Of a stretch of 8,018 nucleotides of DNA, positions 7,298 to 8,018 are shown piece by piece; the stretch's first letter is position 1, and each line of letters starts with the position of its first letter. Source of the stretch: JAKASV01 sp964595035 (lineage in GTDB: Bacteria > Babelota > Babeliae > Babelales > Vermiphilaceae); NCBI GenBank assembly GCA_964595035.1, contig CAZQNW010000041.1, forward strand, positions 1-8,018. The letters run 5' to 3'. The position numbers and the translations under genes are program-made. The notes beneath the pieces are model-generated. The model saw nothing but the letters and a program-made list of their open reading frames with translations. It had not been told where the DNA came from and did not search any database.

Positions 7298-7538
7298 ATG
7301 AAGTATAAAAAGTAAAGCGTAGTACATTTAAGAAGATGATTGAAATTTTGACAACTGCGGAAAAAGAGAAAAAGCAAAGGAAGGACTGCCTAACAACCTA
7401 AGCATGGAAGATAGATTACTGATGACATTAGAATATCTGCGAGAATATAGAACATATGCACATATAGCAGCGTCATACGGGTTAAGTGAAAGTAATACTT
7501 ACGAGAATATTCGCTGGATAGAAGATACTCTATCGTAA
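7298..7538 (+). pseudogene. IS5-family transposase remnant (N-terminal HTH part)
   Basis: A decayed transposase start. From the ATG at 7298, MKYKK is read and then a stop; the frame shifts to TFKKMIEILTTAEKE (about 7324-7368) and shifts again in an A-rich run near 7366-7373 to KAKEGLPNNLSMEDR. It then stays open to the TAA at 7536. The last 44 residues (from the ATG at 7404) are well preserved: MEDRLLMTLEYLREYRTY, AHIAASYGLSESNTY and NIRWIEDTL. This is the helix-turn-helix found at the start of IS5-type (HTH_Tnp_4 / DDE_Tnp_4) transposases. Some codons between MKY and VKRSTF also appear lost. The whole DDE catalytic domain is missing, so it cannot move DNA. An intact RBS (GGAG, 6-base spacing) survives. 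The family call rests on recognising the conserved HTH pattern from memory. Confidence 0.75.
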
Positions 7539-7621
7539 GTTAACGCGAATTCGATACATATCAGTTAGATAAGCATGGTTGTCATGAACGATCTATGAAG
7601 ACTTGTTTGAATGGAAAGCAT
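7539..7621. other. Unassigned stretch between the two IS relics
   Basis: These 83 bases separate the 3'-truncated IS5 relic (plus) from the 3'-truncated IS982 relic (minus). All six frames are short. On the minus strand the IS982 frame runs on from KGIA to a TAA at 7565-7567 without recognisable similarity, and another minus frame gives IVHDNHAYLTDMYRIR (about 7587-7540), which I cannot place. It may be remnant IS sequence too decayed to name, or the former target DNA. Confidence 0.4.
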
Positions 7622-7937
7622 AGCTATACCCTTAAAAACTTTATGCGCATGAATTCGCCTATTGTTGCATACCGCAATGGGAGTTGAATCAATGTAGGAA
7701 ATTCCGATTGCGATAGTATTGAACGAGATTGCAACATACCTAGAAAACCGCTATGTATGTTCTATAATAATCTTTGAATGACTTGAATTTTGCACCATGA
7801 TAAAAAAATGCATATCGTTAAAATTCACTGCGCGTCATAGTACTTGGTCGTCCTCTATTAGACGCATCTTCGAGTAAATGTTTATTAAGTTCTTTGCAAA
7901 AATCATCAATATGACAGAAAATAGTAGTTAGCAGCAA
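7622..7937 (-). pseudogene. IS982-family transposase remnant (N-terminal part and first catalytic Asp)
   Basis: A broken transposase on the minus strand. It starts at a TTG (7937) with a strong RBS (AGAGGAG at 7944-7950, 6-base spacing) and reads MLLTTIFCHIDDFCKELN..., the typical IS982 N-terminus, until a stop at 7818-7820. After small frameshifts, FYHGAKFKSFKDYYRTYIA (near 7805-7750) continues the family pattern. A central block is deleted, and then GISYIDSTPIAVCNNRR and IHAHKVFKGIA (about 7705-7622) follow. The D in YIDST (codon 7688-7690) is the first residue of the DDE triad. The second Asp and the Glu are missing, as similarity ends at KGIA. Intact IS982 transposases are about 290-310 residues, so roughly the 3' half is lost. 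It lies tail to tail with the IS5 relic and is certainly inactive. Confidence 0.8.
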
Positions 7938-8018
7938 GTTAAACTCCTCTCTTATTATAGTATAACCTAAGTTGTGACCCTAAAAACATAGCCTGGTTAC
8001 CCCATAAGCCAAAATAAA
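7938..8018 (-). promoter_or_regulatory. Leader of the IS982 relic with TATAAT-like -10, possible element end
   Basis: On the minus strand a perfect TATAAT (7954-7959) precedes the transposase RBS by a few bases, and no convincing -35 lies 16-18 bases upstream. The segment reading GGGTCACAACTTAGG (minus, about 7980-7966) is where the terminal repeat of the element would be expected, but without the other end it cannot be verified. From there to 8018 I see no gene or clear structure. Confidence 0.3.

Noticed and set aside
7602..7655. Plus-strand reading MKTCLNGKHSYTLKN, reminiscent of the GKKxxHTLKTQ part of IS5-type transposases
   Set aside because: It overlaps the minus-strand HAHKVFKGIA stretch, which matches IS982 far better and continues a longer similarity, so the plus reading is probably coincidence.
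1..8018. tRNA or rRNA genes, CRISPR arrays, riboswitches, or a new defence system
   Set aside because: No cloverleaf, regularly spaced repeats, T-box or other recognisable leader was found in the spacers, and the genes present are known housekeeping families plus IS relics.

Overview
The window reads as bacterial chromosome of moderately low GC, with housekeeping genes on both strands followed by an accessory stretch of decayed mobile DNA at the right end. AAGG/GGAG-type ribosome binding sites, a DnaA, an HtrA-type periplasmic protease and a bacterial Trk/Ktr potassium transporter all point to a bacterium, probably with a Gram-negative-type envelope. The combination of a kinase-fold protein of unknown role, a dnaA without dnaN beside it, a dimeric-type glycyl-tRNA synthetase and broken IS elements would fit a reduced, host-associated lineage such as Candidatus Dependentiae (TM6). 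That assignment is an impression from protein style and was not tested.

Layout: 1-576 (+) is the 3' part of a gene encoding a protein-kinase/aminoglycoside-phosphotransferase-like C-lobe. It converges with dnaA (minus, stop at 577) with no bases between the two stop codons. Upstream of dnaA on the same strand, about 100 bases away, lies a membrane-anchored HtrA/Deg serine protease with two PDZ-like regions (2108-3790). A 166-base intergenic region separates htrA from the divergent glycyl-tRNA synthetase gene (3957-5291, +), which ends in a strong 13-bp hairpin terminator. Next is a two-gene potassium uptake operon (+): a TrkH/KtrB channel subunit (5448-6803) and, 11 bases later, a TrkA/KtrA gating subunit (6815-7228) that contains only the nucleotide-binding RCK-N domain.

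From 7229 to the end (790 bases) no intact gene is visible. This stretch holds the wreckage of two unrelated insertion sequences lying tail to tail: an IS5-type transposase N-terminus on the plus strand (about 7298-7538) and an IS982-type transposase N-terminal half on the minus strand (about 7622-7937). Both have frameshifts and both have lost their 3' halves, yet each keeps a recognisable ribosome binding site. The short KtrA ends just before this debris, so the missing RCK-C domain may have been lost through IS insertion and later decay.

The genes do not form one pathway: they cover replication initiation, envelope protein quality control, translation and potassium homeostasis. I did not find a convincing new multi-gene system. 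The points most worth a second look are the truncated Ktr regulator, the nested IS relics and the unidentified kinase-fold protein.
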